This document shows, in pieces, positions 63,072 through 64,000 of a stretch of 64,000 nucleotides of DNA; position 1 is the first letter of the stretch; every line of letters starts with the position of its first letter. Location of the stretch: assembly GCF_000732195.1 (NCBI RefSeq), contig NZ_JNNU01000002.1:558001-622000 (forward strand), written 5' to 3'. The notes below the pieces were generated by a model. It did not search any database, had not been told where the DNA came from, and worked only from the letters and a program-made list of their open reading frames with translations. Source of the DNA: Neorhizobium vignae (GTDB taxonomy: Bacteria > Pseudomonadota > Alphaproteobacteria > Rhizobiales > Rhizobiaceae). Made by a program: the position numbers and the translations under genes.

Positions 63072-64000
63072 GGATGCGGCCTCCATCCTTGTCGAAGAAC
63101 ACCATGTCGGTCACTTCCACTTCGATCGTCCTGTCTTTCAGCGGCACATGGAGCGTCTCGCCGATCCGCGCCCTTCCGCCGGCGACCAGCGCCAGCGCGA
63201 TCGAGCGACCGCAATTCTCCGACCAGTAGGCGGAGGTCACATGGCCGAGCATGGTCATCGGCTTGGCCTGGTTGGGATCGGCGACGATCTGGCCGCCCTC
63301 CTCCAGCACCAGCGACGGGTCCTTGGTCAACAGCCCGACGAGCTGCTTGCGCCCCTCGCGCACCAGGTCCGGCCGCTTCAGCCCGCGAATACCGACGAAA
63401 TCCGGCTTCTTGGAAGACACCGCCCAGCCAAGCCCCGCATCGTGCGGCGTCACCGTGCCGTCCGTATCCTGTCCGACGATGATATAGCCTTTTTCGGCGC
63501 GCAGCACGTGCATGGTCTCGGTGCCGTAGAGGCAGGCGCCCATCGGCTCGGCTCGCTCCCAGATTGCCTTCCAGACGGCCGGGCCGTAGTCGGCGGGCAC
63601 GTTGATTTCGTAACCCAGTTCGCCGGTGAACGAGACGCGGAAGAGTCGCGCCGGCACGCCCATCACGCTGCATTCCGCCACGCTCATATGCGGAAACGCC
63701 TCGTTGGAAATATCGACGCCCTCGACGAAGGGCTGGATGATCTCCCGCGCCTTCGGCCCCTGCACGGCGATGACGGCCCATTGCTCGGTGGTCGAGGTCA
63801 GCCATACCCGAAGATGCGGAAATTCCGTCTGCAGATAGTCTTCCATGTGATGCAGCACGCGCGGCGCGCCGCCGGTCGTGGTCGTCACATGGAAGCGGTC
63901 TTCGGCAAGCCGGCCGACGACGCCGTCGTCATAAACGAAACCATCCTCGCGGGTCATGATCCCGTAGCGGCTCTTGCCGGGCTTCAGGTTGTCCCAGGCA
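63064..64000 (-). CDS. soxA: Sarcosine oxidase alpha subunit, C-terminal part only
   Basis: The gene runs off the window end, so only about 312 C-terminal residues are seen. They are the GcvT-like folate-binding domain of SoxA: SRYGIMTREDGFVYDDGVV, the RLFRVSFTGELGYEINVP glycine-cleavage-T motif, GQDTDGTVTPHDAGLGWAV and the terminal TDMVFFDKDGGRIHG. It lies upstream of soxG in the usual soxBDAG order; soxB and soxD would be outside the window. Confidence 0.94.
   Translation of the reverse strand, partial: AWDNLKPGKSRYGIMTREDGFVYDDGVVGRLAEDRFHVTTTTGGAPRVLHHMEDYLQTEFPHLRVWLTSTTEQWAVIAVQGPKAREIIQPFVEGVDISNEAFPHMSVAECSVMGVPARLFRVSFTGELGYEINVPADYGPAVWKAIWERAEPMGACLYGTETMHVLRAEKGYIIVGQDTDGTVTPHDAGLGWAVSSKKPDFVGIRGLKRPDLVREGRKQLVGLLTKDPSLVLEEGGQIVADPNQAKPMTMLGHVTSAYWSENCGRSIALALVAGGRARIGETLHVPLKDRTIEVEVTDMVFFDKDGGRIHG

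Overview
This 64 kb window is chromosomal DNA from a GC-rich alphaproteobacterium, almost certainly a member of the Rhizobiaceae (Rhizobium, Agrobacterium, Ensifer or relatives). The evidence is a gene order I recall from Sinorhizobium (galU/exoN2 - lytic transglycosylase - DUF459 - gltD - gltB - threonine aldolase, then hsp20 - lysophospholipase-like - monophosphatase - sRNA - N-formylglutamate amidohydrolase - cpdR). Also typical are the ROSE-type leader of the small heat-shock gene, the alpha-r8/MmgR-like sRNA, a RIME-like intergenic repeat, and a glgPBCA-pgm-glgX operon. No phage, transposase, integrase or CRISPR array is visible.

Layout. 1-6040: end of an outer-membrane beta-barrel gene, a carbamoyltransferase-like protein lacking key motifs, galU, an MltB-type lytic transglycosylase and a DUF459 protein. 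6106-6233: RIME-like inverted repeat. 6292-12532: gltD and gltB (NADPH glutamate synthase). 13012-18000: threonine aldolase, a divergent LysR/SBF-transporter pair, mazEF, hsp20 with a ROSE-like thermometer, an orphan two-hairpin sRNA candidate and a YciI-like gene. 18212-23739: alpha/beta hydrolase, histidinol-phosphatase-like enzyme, MmgR-like sRNA, N-formylglutamate amidohydrolase, cpdR, tRNA-Val(GAC), two very small proteins and a second inositol-monophosphatase-family enzyme. 23803-27503: ferric iron ABC transporter (fbpABC type).

27827-39192: UvrD-like helicase, M19 dipeptidase, esterase, exported protein, DUF1003 protein, an SbmA-like ABC protein with a degenerate ATPase domain, and a TetR-HlyD-ABC-permease efflux operon with 4-bp overlaps. 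39189-40710: divergent MarR regulator and zinc-free quinone-oxidoreductase-like gene sharing two identical-architecture operators. 40815-47442: a three-gene set of two transglutaminases and a circularly permuted ATP-grasp/alpha-E protein, a predicted peptide-modifying system of unknown substrate. 47566-48891: a TadG-like von Willebrand protein. 49091-60092: complete glycogen synthesis and breakdown operon. 60228-64000: MaoC dehydratase, a frameshifted DUF2332 gene, small membrane proteins and the sarcosine oxidase genes soxG and soxA (truncated by the window end).

Together the window is core metabolism: nitrogen assimilation (gltBD), sugar-nucleotide and glycogen metabolism (galU, glg genes, pgm), one-carbon and amino acid turnover (sarcosine oxidase, threonine aldolase, N-formylglutamate hydrolysis), cell-cycle proteolysis control (cpdR), iron uptake and envelope maintenance. 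The least explained parts are the transglutaminase/ATP-grasp cluster, the orphan sRNA candidate at 17453-17580, and several proteins that keep a fold but seem to have lost catalytic residues. Coordinates of short sites were counted by eye and may be off by one base in places.
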